Source: Capsicum annuum
Lineage: Eukaryota > Streptophyta > Magnoliopsida > Solanales > Solanaceae
Direction: 5' to 3'
NCBI RefSeq assembly: GCF_002878395.1
Contig: NC_061119.1
Span: forward strand, 45,387,149 to 45,451,148
DNA length: 64,000 nt
Positions 23,490 to 35,739 of this stretch are shown here, piece by piece; position 1 is the first letter of the stretch, and each line of letters opens with the position of its first letter. The notes beneath the pieces are model-generated. The model saw nothing but the letters and a program-made list of their open reading frames with translations. It did no database searches and was not told where the DNA came from. Position numbers and translations under genes: made by a program.

Positions 23490-25797
23490 TCAGCTCACTC
23501 AAGTAAGAAACTCAGCAACAACTTCAGTTCATTTCGAGTATAAGTTCTAAGAATTAGTTCAGAGTCTTTCAGTTGGGAGTAGGAGCTAGCACCAAGTGAG
23601 TGCAGGGATGATGGCTCCCTGCAGAGAGGCAGAGTCGTTAGGAGCAATCCCTGAACTCCAAAACTACGTAGCCAGCGTAGGATGTAGGAGTCACCCATCA
23701 GAAAAAGGCTTGTCATTCGTTAAAGAGGCTTGACTATTATACTACCTTAGGCTTGACTTCCTACGAGTGTCAACCGTCAGATAGGCTTGACCAGAGAGGT
23801 CTTTAACCATGGCACAATATTAACACCCTTCTAGCTGGGGTTAGAGATTGGACCCCACTAGTTCAGACTCGGGGCATGTCGATTAAGTGAGAACTCCCAT
23901 AGTTACAGTTTTAGTATCAGTCTTCAGAGTAGAACTTAGAAATTAGGACTGTCAGATACAGTCATTAATCTCAATAAAGAACTCAGATAGTTCCACAGAT
24001 TCATAGACTACCCGCTAGATATTCTTGGTCCAACATAAAGTTATTTAGTATCAGTACTTATAGAGGTCACCCATCAGATAATCTTGATCTCATTCTTAGA
24101 TTCAGTTGAGTATTCTCAATATCAGTTCTAGATATCACCCATTAGTTAGGCCTTATCTCAAGCTTAGTCACTCTTAATCATTATTAGAAGATTTAGACTG
24201 TTAGATACAGTCGCTCAGTATCAGTTTCATCAGTTAGGACGATCATCATAGTAATATCAGTTAGATTAGTCATTATAGCTTACGTTATCAGTATTCTATT
24301 TCAGGACTGTTAGACACAGTCAATCAGACCAGTTCTTTATAATTTAAACTGCCAGAAATTTTCGTTCATTTATTCAGTATCTTAGTATTAGTAAACTTAT
24401 GTAGTCAGCATTCAGACTCAGTAGTCAGTATCACCATGAGTTCAATCATAGTTACTTATGGATGTATGTATTCTCATGTTCATATCAGTCAGCATTGTTC
24501 GTGTATATAAACCTTTTGCATTTAGCCTACCTCACTCATATACTCAGCACATTTAGATGTTCTGATGCATTTATGCTATGGTGTTTTATTTTATGCCATA
24601 GGTTTAGAGGCACGAGTTCCAAAGCAGTAGTAGCATATCTAAGTCAGCTCAGTCAAGTAAGAAACTTAGCTACAGCTTCATTTCAGTTCAAGTCCAAGTT
24701 CTAAGAATCAGTTCAGAGTCTTTCAGTTGGGAGTAGGAGCTAGCATCGAGCGAGTGCAGGGATGGAGGCTCCCCATTAGAGAGGCGAGTCGTTAGGAGCA
24801 ATCCCTAAAATCCAGAACTGCGTTGCCCTCGCAGGATATAGGAGTCACCCGTTAGAAAAAGATTTATCATCCGTTAGAGAGGCTTGACTATTATACTGCC
24901 TTAGGCTTGACTTCCTACGAGGGTCACCCGTCAGATAGGCTTGACCAGAGAGGTATTTACCTATGGCACAGTATTGACATCCTTCCAGCTAAGGTTATAG
25001 GTTGGACCCCACTAGTTCAGACTCAGGGTATGTCGGTTAAGTGAGAACTCTCACAGTTACAATTTTAGTATCAGTCTTCAGAGTAGAACTCAAAAATCAG
25101 GACTGTCAGATATAGTCATTAATCTCAGTAAGGAACTCAGATAGTTCCACAGATTCATAGACCACCCACTAGATAGGATTGGTCTAACATAAAGTTATTT
25201 AGTATCAGTACTTACAGAGGTCACCCATCAGATAGGCTTGATCTCAGCATCAGATTCAGTTGAGTATTCTCAATATTAGTTCCAGAGATTGCCCATTAGT
25301 TAGGCCTGATCTCAAGCTTAGTCACTCTTAATCATTATTAGAAGATTTAGACTGTCAGATACAGTCGCTTAGTATCAGTTACATCGATTAGTCCAATCAT
25401 CACAGTTATATTAGTTAGATCAATCATCATAGCTTACGTTATCAGTATTCAGTTTCAGGACTGTTAGACACAGTCAATCAGATTAGTTCTTCATAATTCG
25501 AACTATTAGAAATAGTCATTTATCTATTCAGTATCTCAGTATTAGTAAACTCATGTTGTTAGTATTCAAACTCTGTAGTCAGTACCACCACGAGTTCAGT
25601 TTTAGTTACTTATGCATGTATGTATTCTCACGTTCATATCAGTCTGCATTGTTCATGCATATAAACCCTTTGTATTTTGCCTACCTCACTCGTATACTCA
25701 GTACATTCAGACGTATTGTCGTACTCACTCTATAGTATTTTATTTTATGCCATAGGTTTAGAGGCACGAGTTCCAAAGCAGCAGTAGCATTGCAGAT
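23490..25797. repeat. 1154-bp tandem duplication inside LTR
   Basis: Anchors CAGCTCA(C/G)TCAAGTAAGAAAC at 23491 and 24645, and GGTTTAGAGGCACGAGTTCC at 24601 and 25755, both give a spacing of 1154. The two units are clearly diverged. Each holds three copies of the palindromic motif GACTGT-N5-ACAGTC, with one decayed base in one copy. Confidence 0.9.
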
Positions 25798-26742
25798 TTT
25801 AGCAGTCAGAGTTAGAAGTGAGTCCTCATCCTTCAAGGAAATGATTATTTCTCTATCTTCTCATTGATTAGTTTATTAGTTGGAGTTAGTTGGGGACATG
25901 TCCCATCAGCTCCTTATTCAGATTATTCAAACAGTAGAGGCTTTCAGACTAGATTCAAACTTTAGTATTTTGGTTTTGTTTTGGTATTGTGATACCACTT
26001 TATTCAAACATTGTTATTATTAAGATTATGTTCAGTATTGAACCTTATGGCCTTTTAGTTCATGTTTCTGCATTTATATTCATATATTATGCAGTGTACA
26101 GGTATAGAATATAGTCATGGGTTAGATTGTGGTCCCTCAGGGCCATGAGCACCATGTAGCATTCTGGTTCAAAAAATCAGGGCGTTACAACCCACTACTC
26201 ATACCTAAGGTTTCCCCATTGAACCCAACACTGTCCAAGGAATGACTCACCCCAAACAAAGTCATAACCAAAGCATACGATGTGTACTATTTACCTTTAC
26301 CCCTGGAATAATAGAATTTAAAGAGGATTGAATAATGCCTACCATATGAGTCCATGGTATGAATTATACCCTGGCTTACGACTCATGGTGAGCCACTCGT
26401 ACTTAGATCCAACTTAGTCTACCAAGTATAAGATTAAATGAAGTAACCAAACAAATCGTATCCACCAATACAACTCATACCACCTAAGTCGTATCTATTC
26501 CATAATCTAAATCTAACCCACCAACCAACATTGGTCAGCATATGACTAAACCCTACCACTCGACTTCCAGTGCATGGGTCATTTCCCCTAGTCATATCCT
26601 ATTTAGAGACCCAAAATCTAGGAAATTTTCTAAGGGCCAAAAACCTAGGGTATTTCATGAGTGCATATAGAAATCAAGAAAAAATGAGTGAGTAATGGAT
26701 AATTCAGTAAATATTAGAGTCTCATATCCAAAGGAGGGTCTA

Positions 26743-26850
26743 CCAAAACCAACCTCTCTACCGTTAAGGTCGGGGTAAGGTATTCATACACTCTACCTTC
26801 TGAGACATCTCTTTTTGGGACTAGATTTGGTATATATTGTTAGTGAAATT
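26743..26850 (+). mobile_element. SINE remnant (3' part)
   Basis: CCAACCTCTCTACCGTTAAG followed by GTCGGGGTAAGGTATTCATA and CACTCTACCTT, then GGACTAGATTTGGTATATATTG. This resembles the 3' body of the Solanaceae Au/SolS-type SINE (CTACCxxGGTAGGGGTAAGG...ACTGGGTATGTTG). The 5' half and TSD are not clear. The family call is from memory. Confidence 0.5.
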
Positions 26851-26859
26851 TGTTATCCC

Positions 26860-27409
26860 CTGATTTTATGGCCTTCCTCTTTCTCATAAATAAAAAGTAT
26901 AATGATGATTTTCTTTAAGGTGAGTGAGTGGGTGGGGTGTTGTTAGTTTTGATTAGTATTATTTGTGCTGTTACACAGTGCATGCAGAAGGCAATAAATA
27001 TTCCTATAAAATTATTCCTTTTGGCTCTGGGATTTATAAGATGTAGTGTATGGTTAGCTGATTGAGAGAAAGAAAAACTTTTAAGTAAATATTATCCAGC
27101 AATATTGCTTCATGGATTAACTTAAAGGCTGATAAGAACTTATTTCCCTTTTCTTTCTTGCTAGGTCATTTCTTTGGGGCTTAGATATATATGGAAGAGG
27201 TGACTTGAAAAGTATATCTAGGAACTGTGTGATGACAAGAACTCCATAGAAGGTATCTATCCATGCCCAACAGTTTTCAAGTACCTCAATATCATCCCCA
27301 GCAATAATATAATAGAAACTATTCTCGATATAACTAGTGCAGATTCTCAAACAGTTGGAACTTAACAAATAGTGCCAAGAACTAACAATGAGAGCATGTT
27401 GCCTCAAGA
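26860..27409. other. Unassigned backbone DNA
   Basis: AT-rich stretch without recognised protein or repeat. Minus-strand ORFs of 96 and 67 codons (27117-27407 and 27404-27607) show no known domain and overlap the plus-strand coding-like segment. Confidence 0.4.
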
Positions 27410-27864
27410 AAACATCAATGCTGAGAAGATCACAGTAGTTGTTGTGAATGACATAATCACAGAGAGGGATGATATAAATGAAAAAGATTTTTTTGTTGAT
27501 GTTAGAAGATCCTTATTACCCAACGAATAACCTATCACTAGAATTGGGAGTGAACTTGTAGCATTACTCTTTGAGGACATAGATGAATACAATGATATTA
27601 GTTTCATTGTTTATGTTGGGAAAGAACCAACTTCTTATGCAATGTTGTTGAATGCTACTTATAGCGACATATCCAATTATGCATCTGCTAGCTTCAATGC
27701 TAAAAATACATCAAAGAATAATGTGTCTATCCATTGTGAATGTCTAGTTATGAAGCGTCTAGCTTTGATGCTATGGATGCACTTAAGAACATGGTGGTTG
27801 CTCATAGTAAAATGACTAGTTTTATAGTTGCTAGCATAGGTGTTATGAATGAACCTTAGAACAC
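27410..27864 (+). pseudogene. Unknown coding-like remnant, 5' part
   Basis: The plus strand reads with few stops as VVVVNDIITERDDINEKDFF, then IGSELVALLFEDIDEYNDIS and SFIVYVGKEPTSYAMLLNAT, then after a frameshift SSYEASSFDAMDALKNMVVA and MTSFIVASIGVMNEP. Two in-frame stops occur. Composition is protein-like and unlike the gypsy or copia proteins nearby. I do not recognise the family. It stops at the target site of the LTR nest at 27865, and the reading continues at 33276 in the same frame. It could be a decayed host gene or an unfamiliar transposon protein. Confidence 0.35.
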
Positions 27865-30800
27865 TTTCACGACCCGAGACTACCCTCTAGTCGTAATACG
27901 GTGCTTGGAACCATAAGTGATCCCAAACTAACCCCTAAAATAGCATACTATTGAGCAATTGGTTCTACAGTGCAAAATATATATTATAATACTGATACAA
28001 TTTATAATCTGATAAAACTAAAGAGAAAACTGAAATTATAGGACTGACTCTAATTGACATCTATGAAGCCTCTACTATACTGACTATAGATAGTTGGGGA
28101 ATAAATCCAGCTACCACTAATCAATACATATGAGTAATAAAGTAAAGTACATGAACAACATCTGACTAAAGTGTAATGCCCCAAATCTAGTACTTGGAAT
28201 GCTACACGGTACTCATGACCCCGAAGGACCACAAGCTAACCTATGACTGATATCTATACCTGTATACTGCATAAAATACTTTATAATATGGAAACATGAA
28301 CTAAAAGTCCATAAGGTTCAATACTAAACATGATCTGAATGATATAACATCTGTGTGGGGTAATAAAATACCCAAAACAAAAATAAACATACTGAAGTCT
28401 GAAACATGATAGTCTAGAAAGTATCTAACTAACTGAACTGTCTGAGTAAGGAGTTGATGGGACATGTCCCCAACTAAATCCAACTAATAAACTGATTAAT
28501 GAGATAATAGGAAAATAATTATGTCCTTGAAAGATGAGGACTCACTTCTAACTCTGTCTGTGGATATCTGGAATCTACTATTGCTTTGGAGCTCGTGTCT
28601 CTGAACCTATGGTATAAGACACCATAGCGCAAATGTGTTAGTACTTTGAATGTACTGGTATGCATATAAAGTAGGCTAAATACACGGGGTTCATGTGCAT
28701 GAATAATAATAATAACTGACTAACTATCATGAGTGAGAGAATACATGCATGAGATATAACAACTAACACTAATACTGTGATAACATGATTACTGAATCTG
28801 AATATAACTGATAACATAAGTGAATGTATCTGACAGTCCTGAATTTGATAGAATTATCTGGGTTTCGTACTGTATCTGAGTTGACTGTATCTGACAGTCC
28901 TAAAATCTGAAGAACTATTTGAGTTCTATTACTAAAATTAATTGACTATATCTGACCGTCATGATTCTGTAACATGAAATTATGGGAAGTAGTTATCTAA
29001 CCAACATGCCCCTGAGACACCATTATGGATGAGTTGGGGTCCAATTTGTAACCCCAATTAGAAGGGTGTCAATACCGTGCCACTGGTAAGGATAAGCTGT
29101 GCGCGACCCTCATCTGATAGCGTCCCCTATACCAGAATAGTGAGGCCCTTATCTGACTGTGCTTATCAACTTCATCGACCATCATCGATAGTGTTAATGT
29201 TTCAACCTATGCTAGCTACATAGTTCTACATAGTTCTGGAATATAAGGATGACTGCTAAGGATCATACCCTCATCTGATAGTGTGTGTCCCTATCCTTGG
29301 GTTCACTCGGTGCTAATTTCTACTCCCATCTAAATAGATACTGAACATGAGCTAAATTTTTGAATTCCGTTGACTGACGGAATACTACTAATATCTGACA
29401 ACTGACTGAGCTCATGAGATCATAGAGATTTTCCTGAGTCATAAAACTGTCTGAAGTCTAAGGATTCATAGCTTGACTGAGAGTATCATGAAAATATGAC
29501 ATGGGTCTAAGCACACAGCTAATGTTTTGGGTACGAGTACCCCCAGGACTCGATGGAAGGAAACTGACCAAGAATAACTTACTTGAACATATAACTAACA
29601 TCATAATCCATAATACATTTATAGAAGCATTTCATAAAAACATATGATAGGCATAACTTGTACATACTTAGGGATTTCATGGTATCATGCTAGTTAGGCA
29701 CTTTTCCTTCATCTAGGCATGTAATCAAACATATTATAGGCATAGTACATGTAAACATCATAGTTCAATTCTACTTTAATCATTCAAGGTTTTAATCACA
29801 GGTTTGCATGAATCTATATCTATAATAATGTAACCCACATAGAATTTATCACCCAACATGGAATAAAATTTAATTTTTCATTATCCACATGAACAAGAGC
29901 ATCCTAATTATGAAATTCATAAGAAAATCCATAAACTTGAATTTAGAAAAGAGATTCTTGGGCTTCATGGACGAAAGGATTCCATGAACGAATACTATGC
30001 ATATCTTAGTTCATGATTTCATGAGAATTGATGGTGAAACCTTATTGAAATTGGATCTTTTATGAAAACCCTAGCTTTTTCTTGAGAGAAACTTGAGAGA
30101 AACTAGTATAATTTGGGTGAAAAGTGGCTGAATCACATGTTAAAGGGCTTAAATAGGGGTGGGAAGTTAACCCTTTTAACCCTGGATGTGTAATTTAATT
30201 TCAGTAAAATTTTCCCAAACTAGACCTTTAGTGCGACGCGGTGCTATCGCACCGTGTCACTGGATTTTAACAATTTGGAAATTGAGGGATGGCGCGACAC
30301 AGGGCCATCGCATTGCCCCTTCTTTTGCAACCTGAAACTTTGGTGTGACGTGGAGGAAATCGCGCTAAGACATTCGAAAAGGACAATTCTGAATTTGGGC
30401 CCTGGTGCGACGCACCATAATCGAGGACCCCTACTGAAATTTTCCAAATGTCATTTCCTCTTGTGGCATGGATCTCCACTGACTAATATGGTGCTGTTTT
30501 ATGATGAGAACTTGAAATAGCTCTAACTTCTGACCCGCTTATCGGATTTGGGCAAATCTTATTTCGATGGAAAGCTTATTGAATTTCCCACATGACAAAA
30601 AGTGACAATCTTGAAAATTCCTCATAGAATAACCATCATTCAATTTAGAAGCTAATACTAGATATTTCTGAGATGTAATTAGCTAGGAAAAAGTATGGGG
30701 GTATTACATAAAGTCCCCTAAGTAGGAGAACTCATCACCTCCTTGCTAGAATCTGCAACTGTCTGATCGTGATATGTGAGCTACAACTGGTATCTACATT

Positions 30801-33270
30801 ATGAAACAATGTAGCCACATAGACGTATATGTAGATTAGTATTTCTGGAATATACTAAGTAAGCGGGGGTGAATGCAATAAGTAAAATTGATTTTATATG
30901 TAATATTAAATCATGCATGCTAAGTGTAAGTAGAATAACCAAGAGGCTAAAATAAACTGATAACTGAAGTGTCTTAAAACATGTATAACAAAATAATGAA
31001 TCACTACACTTAGTTTCTTAAATCTTTACTTTTATAATATAAGTACAACTAAAGCTGAAAAATAGTAAAACATAGGTACTGCATGAATACAGGATATGAA
31101 ACCATGGGGTGAAAACTAACATAACTCAAGTGCCTGAATATACAAATATATTGATCATGAATTCATGAAAACTATAATATTTGAGAATGCAAGACCAAGC
31201 ATATATATACATTTCTGAAATACTAAAATCTGATAACTGAATAGCTGAGAATCTATATGCTTTGGTCAAAAAAACCTTAACTGAAATTATACTGAATATT
31301 GTACTGAGACTGTGGGAGCTAGCTATAACTGACATGCCCCAAAACTATTGTTGGGCTTCAACCTGTAACCCCAGTTGGAAGGGTATCAGTACCATGCCAC
31401 AGGTACTAACGTTTGCTGTTTGGATCCACTAATTTGATGTCCCAAAGGACTAGGGTGTCATGCCTAACTAATGGGGGACCCCTCAAAGTCTATGGTGGCG
31501 CCGTAGTTCTGGAACTTAGGGACTACTACTAATGTCTCATGCTTAACTTATGGGGGAGACAAATGACTCATGCCTAACTAACGGGTGAGACACCATCCCT
31601 ACGTTCACTTGGTTCTTAGTTTTACTCCCAACTGAAAGACACTGATTACTAGACTAAATAAGCTTAACTGATAAAATAATTTATCATAAATAATTGATTG
31701 AATGGTAATGGTCATGGTATATCTAAATTCATTCCGAAAATACTCAAATTATGTAAATAAATAGGTACCGGGTGTTCATAACCTAACAACACTGAATAAA
31801 AATAACAATAAGGACATATGAAGCTTTAAAAACTATAATGTAGGATCATTGCTCAAAACCCAACATTTAGACATTTCATCAAAAACATTGGAGTCATGAA
31901 CTTGAATATGGAAATATGGTATACATGTGAAAGCAACATGAGTGCATGACTAAATTCATAAGTTGGGGATTTAACATAAAATCAATGGAGTAGGACATGG
32001 AAACTTGCAACTCAAAGAATGAATGGATTAATTCACTTGGAAACACTTATAGACATAGCAAAGTTCATAATTCAATATTATAATATGAAATTCAATTGTA
32101 TATGTCATGGGGATCGAAACTTAAAGCATGAGTAACCTAATTTTTCATAAAAACAACCTTGGACATGAATTTAGTCAAATTGATAAGGAAATCATAATTT
32201 AAATTCATCTTTAACACATGATACTTCATAAACAAAAAGGAAAGTTCATATCTTTAATTAATGAAATTTTTTTTGGGATCCATGGGTGAAATGGGACCCA
32301 TGGGTGAACTCCTACATACCTTAAACCCTTAATCTCGGAAGAGAAACACCAATCTTGATGCTTTATTGAAGGTTGTTAGATTTGGGAACTTGAATTCTTG
32401 GTTTTCTTGGAGAGAAATTAATTGAATTTGTTCTTGGGGAAAGGTAAGGGTTTTTCTTGAGAGGGATTTGGAGAAGAAGGGCCAATAACGACCTAAAATA
32501 TGCCCTAAATAGTGTTATGAATGATTAGGTTGAGGTAAGAAAAGATCCAATTACCGCTCAATCATTTAAACTAAACATTCTGGAGGCAACTATTTCGCCG
32601 CGACATGGTCTTATTGCAGTGGCTTACTTGTTCTGACGAAAATGATCATAATATTTTACTAGGGTATCAAATTAAGGAAAAATTGGTATCGTTGGAAAGA
32701 TAATTCAATTATATACAATTTGGCGGGTCTTGAGATTAAATTTCCACATATATGAAAGTTATACATGTTCAAAGTTGGCCTTTTTAGAATCGAGTACCAA
32801 ACTTTGGATGAATCAAAGGCTTTTAGCTCAACTTTGTTCTAAGAGAGTTCTATGAACATTTTTCACCTTATAAGCACTTTACAGACTAGGATAAATATTA
32901 TGAGACACAAATTCAAATTATAAATCAAGAACTGGAACAACACCCTCATTGTGACACGATAAGAGTGCCATCACCATTAGCACCACGACCTGGCACTATC
33001 GCGATGAACTATTGGAATCGTGATCCAAACATGACCTAATCCTCACCCACAAAATTCAAAACTCCTGCGAGACATACTTCTTACATCCATGAACATGAAT
33101 TAACTCAAAAATTAATGTCTCAAGGTCGAAAACACCAAAAATAATAATCCTCAAAGTTTAGGGATCTTGAAAATGACTAAGTCCCCAACACTTAGTGAAA
33201 ATCAAGCCTTAAGCCCCTTAAGCAAGCAACCAAGAGATGAATCAAACTAGGATTAGTACGGGGTATTACA
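27865..33270 (-). mobile_element. Solo gypsy LTR (minus) containing a second LTR
   Basis: It begins TTTCACGACCCGAG (TG decayed to TT) and ends GGGTATTACA. TSDs are AACAC (27860-27864) and AACAT (33271-33275). After subtracting the inner LTR and its duplicated site it is about 2.86 kb. Start and middle match the LTR pair at 41878-45047 (CCTCTAGTCGTAATACGGTGCTTGGAACC-like text, GAGAACTCATCACCTCCTTGCTAG block near 30735). U3 in minus reading (about 32590-33010) holds GC-rich repeat words of CGCGACATGG type. No gag or pol remains. Confidence 0.75.
28172..30708 (-). mobile_element. Nested solo gypsy LTR (minus)
   Basis: TGTAATGCCCC ... GGGTATTACA with a perfect 5-bp TSD TAAAG (28167-28171 and 30709-30713), so it inserted into the LTR described at 27865. 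At 2537 bp it is the same family as 58902-61557 (minus) and related to 21770-26189 (plus). A minus TATA-like CCCCTATTTA lies near 30151-30160. A GC-rich hairpin module is at 30231-30420, including a 10-bp stem (30235-30244 with 30249-30258, one G-T pair). Palindrome array members are at 28822, 28883 and 28944. Confidence 0.9.
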
Positions 33271-33275
33271 AACAT

Positions 33276-33430
33276 AGTGGCTACTCATGATTCTCAGTTA
33301 CCTCCCTTTGGCCCCTCATCTAACTTTGATGTTGGAGATGCCCGAACTTAAACATTCCATTTGATGGTGAAGGAATTTTTATTCACAGATTAGATGTTCT
33401 GAATTGGTGGAAAAGAGGTTGTTAGTGTTG
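33276..33430 (+). pseudogene. Unknown coding-like remnant, 3' part
   Basis: Directly after the TSD the plus strand reads VATHDSQLPPFGPSSNFDVG in the frame of the segment ending at 27864. After one frameshift it reads NLNIPFDGEGIFIHRLDVLN followed by WWKRGC and a stop. The '-LDVLNWWK-' ending faintly recalls hAT transposase C-termini, but one short match is not enough. Not identified. Confidence 0.35.
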
Positions 33431-33940
33431 ATCTTAGTTGGTCACAACCACATTGGTTGTTAATATTGTTGCACTTGGTTTTGTGAAGACTTATTCCATT
33501 ATTCTAGACAATGTTACTCTTTTGAAGAGACTAAGGTGACTTTTTGTTGAAATTAATCAAAAAACTTGATTTAGAAATTGTTTCCACATTCTTGCAAATC
33601 ATTTGTTTTTGCAGTCTGTTGGATTTTTTTTGCCAAAACCTCTTAAAAGAAGGGATTATCTCGTAATCAAAATTATTATTTTAACAAAAATAACGACACT
33701 TTTCCCCCACCACCACTGTGTGCACCTTTAAAAGATGAAGATAAAAAAATACATTTATTGGTACAAGAATTTCACCTTACTTCTTATCACATAAGATTTG
33801 TTTTTTTCTGAAAGTTTGCACCTTTTTTTGCCAACTCAATGCTTTTATATATAACTACTAGGGATTTGTTTGATTTATACCATCTTGGAGATGGTTAATG
33901 CTTATTAAATTATACTTGGCGAATAAAGTATTACCATTAC
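33431..33940. other. Unassigned AT-rich backbone
   Basis: Contains poly-T tracts and no recognised features. Its last five bases, ATTAC (33936-33940), are the left target site of the copia element. Confidence 0.4.
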
Positions 33941-34766
33941 TAAAGAGTTGCAGTGGGTTACTCCTCAACACAAGGACCTGTTCCCATATGAACTCACACA
34001 TCAAGAACTTGAAAAATGAACAATAAAAGAGCATGGTAAGATAAATTGCTTACACATGGTTATTAAGTGGAAACTTCTTGCTCAGGGGAGAAAATCATGA
34101 CCTGCCTCCAAGATTTCTAAGCTCCACTATATTCAAGCAAATTTTGAATACAAACTCCAAGGATTAACCTCATAATCTTTTGTATCCTAGCAATAACTCT
34201 ATTACAAGGAAACCCAAGCAGTAACTCTACTGATTCACCCTCCAGCTAACTCTAACCTGAAACACTAAGCTAACTCTATCTTGAAGAATTATCTAACTCT
34301 AGATGATTACAAAGAGAAAGGTTTTTACCTCAAAACCTACTACAAATCATAAGAAACTATGGGTAAGCATTTAAGAATATAGTATAAAGACTCAAATATA
34401 ATAAGGACATAAAATACAACTGTATGAGCTATCAGTTCCTTGTTGCAAAAGGAGTCCTTAATTTATAGCTTTATAAAGGTATTTTATTGTAACAATATGA
34501 AAGTATTGGTTTTCTTGTTGAGAAAGATGAGCAATATATATCATGAAACAAAAAAACCTATGAAAGATCCTATTGGTTGTGGGAAAAAGGAAGCAACAAC
34601 TTTTTCCACCAACTTTTATACTTTGTATCAGCAGAGACTATTAACCGTGATAGTGACAGGTGATCCCAACCTATTTCCTAAGTTGTAACAACTTTGCCAT
34701 CATAAAATATCCAGGAAATAGGTCCCAATATAAAATTTGTCAATCATCAACACTAAGGACTTAACA
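33941..34766 (-). mobile_element. Ty1/copia 3' LTR (minus)
   Basis: 826 bp. Plus text begins TAAAGAGTTGCAGTGGG and ends GGACTTAACA. It aligns over its whole length with 45646-46444. The left TSD ATTAC (33936-33940) is identical to the right one (46445-46449). On the internal side the plus text ATAACCCCCTTTTA (34767-34780) is the complement of the polypurine tract AAAAGGGGG. Confidence 0.9.
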
Positions 34767-35739
34767 ATAACCCCCTTTTAGGTGATGAAAAACCTATGCA
34801 AACAGTCAGCATCTTTAATATATCCACACACAACACTGTTTACAACTCAACAATGCACCATAAGCCACAAGGCCTTGCCAAAAATAGTTTGACCAACCAA
34901 TTCCCTCTATCACTAATACCTATAAGTATCTATGCATACTACACTTTTATTTCCCCTATCTATTAGCATCAAGTTCCCCCTGAGTGTGAGAACCCTTATC
35001 TTTTTTACCATAGTCCAGCTATATCCTAGCCATTCTAATGTAATACAAGTTGCATACCCCACTTTTTCTCTTTTGGCATTATTAAAAAGGTTTTGAATTA
35101 TGCCAAGCATAGATAAATATAGATGTTAACTCATGGCCATGGAGGCTACACTTACATAAGTTGGGAAGAGTAGAGAAGGAAGAGAGAAAATAATACCAAT
35201 GGAACTCATGCATAGATCGGGAGAAAATATCAAGAACTATTTAGATAGAGGCCCAAGAATAATAGAAAACACCATTTCCAAGATCAAAGGAGGAGAGTCC
35301 ATGAGAACAGTCCATTGGAAAATACCCAACGCCCACTTTACACACATAGATAAGACAAGCATACAATTATTTTTATTTTTTTATTTTTTCTTATAAAGAG
35401 TGTGTAGTACATGCCCATCAATAGTGAAACCCCCCAAATAAATAGAATTATACCAGTAAATACACTCTTTGATGCTATCAGTGATAAGATTGTGGCCACT
35501 ATTTTAGAATAGTCTAGGATACTAACTTGAATAGGTACCTGGTCCCTACATGATTATTCGAGCACACTAAGTACACAATGCTTAAGCTATTTGTTTTTCT
35601 CCTTATCTTTTCTTCACTGTCATAGCTGTATATCTACACCAAATATGAGACTGAGTAGACACAAATAAATCATCCAACCTAGATACCTATTTGCTAAATT
35701 ATAGCGACAATAGAAGGATAAAAAATTGTAGCAAGCAGT
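34767..35739 (-). other. Copia 3' non-coding region and polypurine tract
   Basis: About 1 kb between the end of RNase H and the 3' LTR. The polypurine tract is at 34767-34780. No ORF with recognisable content was seen. Confidence 0.55.

Larger units (their letters stand above)
21770..26189 (+). mobile_element. Solo gypsy LTR (4.4 kb) with internal duplication
   Basis: It begins TGTAACACCCC (21770) and ends GGGCGTTACA (26189). The flanking 5-bp sites are ATCCA (21765-21769) and ACCCA (26190-26194), four of five matching, so this is a solo LTR formed by LTR-LTR recombination. Its 3' part is the reverse complement of the LTRs at 28172 and 58902 (for example GACATGTCCCATCAGCTCC near 25900). The great length comes from an exact-period 1154-bp tandem duplication (23490-24643, 24644-25797) plus a 54-bp one. 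U3 has short inverted repeats near 22140-22260. No PBS or gag follows. Confidence 0.8.
19726..26657 (-). mobile_element. Chromovirus 5' LTR (minus), split by a solo LTR
   Basis: Plus-strand text begins TGACACGACCC next to the PBS and ends TAGGGTATTTCA near 26657. Removing the nested LTR 21770-26189 leaves about 2.5 kb. Sequence on both sides of the insertion has the same character, with repeated short words such as AACCAT, CCAAT and ACTCATAC. A 27-bp duplication lies near 20920-20970 (CCAAACCTTTTTNAGATCAAGG). The right boundary is inferred from resemblance to other LTR termini. No TSD was found for the parent element. Confidence 0.5.

Noticed and set aside
23947..25475. CRISPR-like array from regularly repeated palindromes
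   Set aside because: Spacing is irregular, units are only 17 bp, and the context is a plant LTR.
30244..30520. Three overlapping ORFs on both strands (67-88 codons)
   Set aside because: They sit in the GC-rich hairpin module of an LTR where stops are rare by composition; no domain or start context supports them.
33330..33430. hAT transposase C-terminus (LDVLNWWK)
   Set aside because: Only one short phrase fits; the conserved dimerisation region that should follow is absent.
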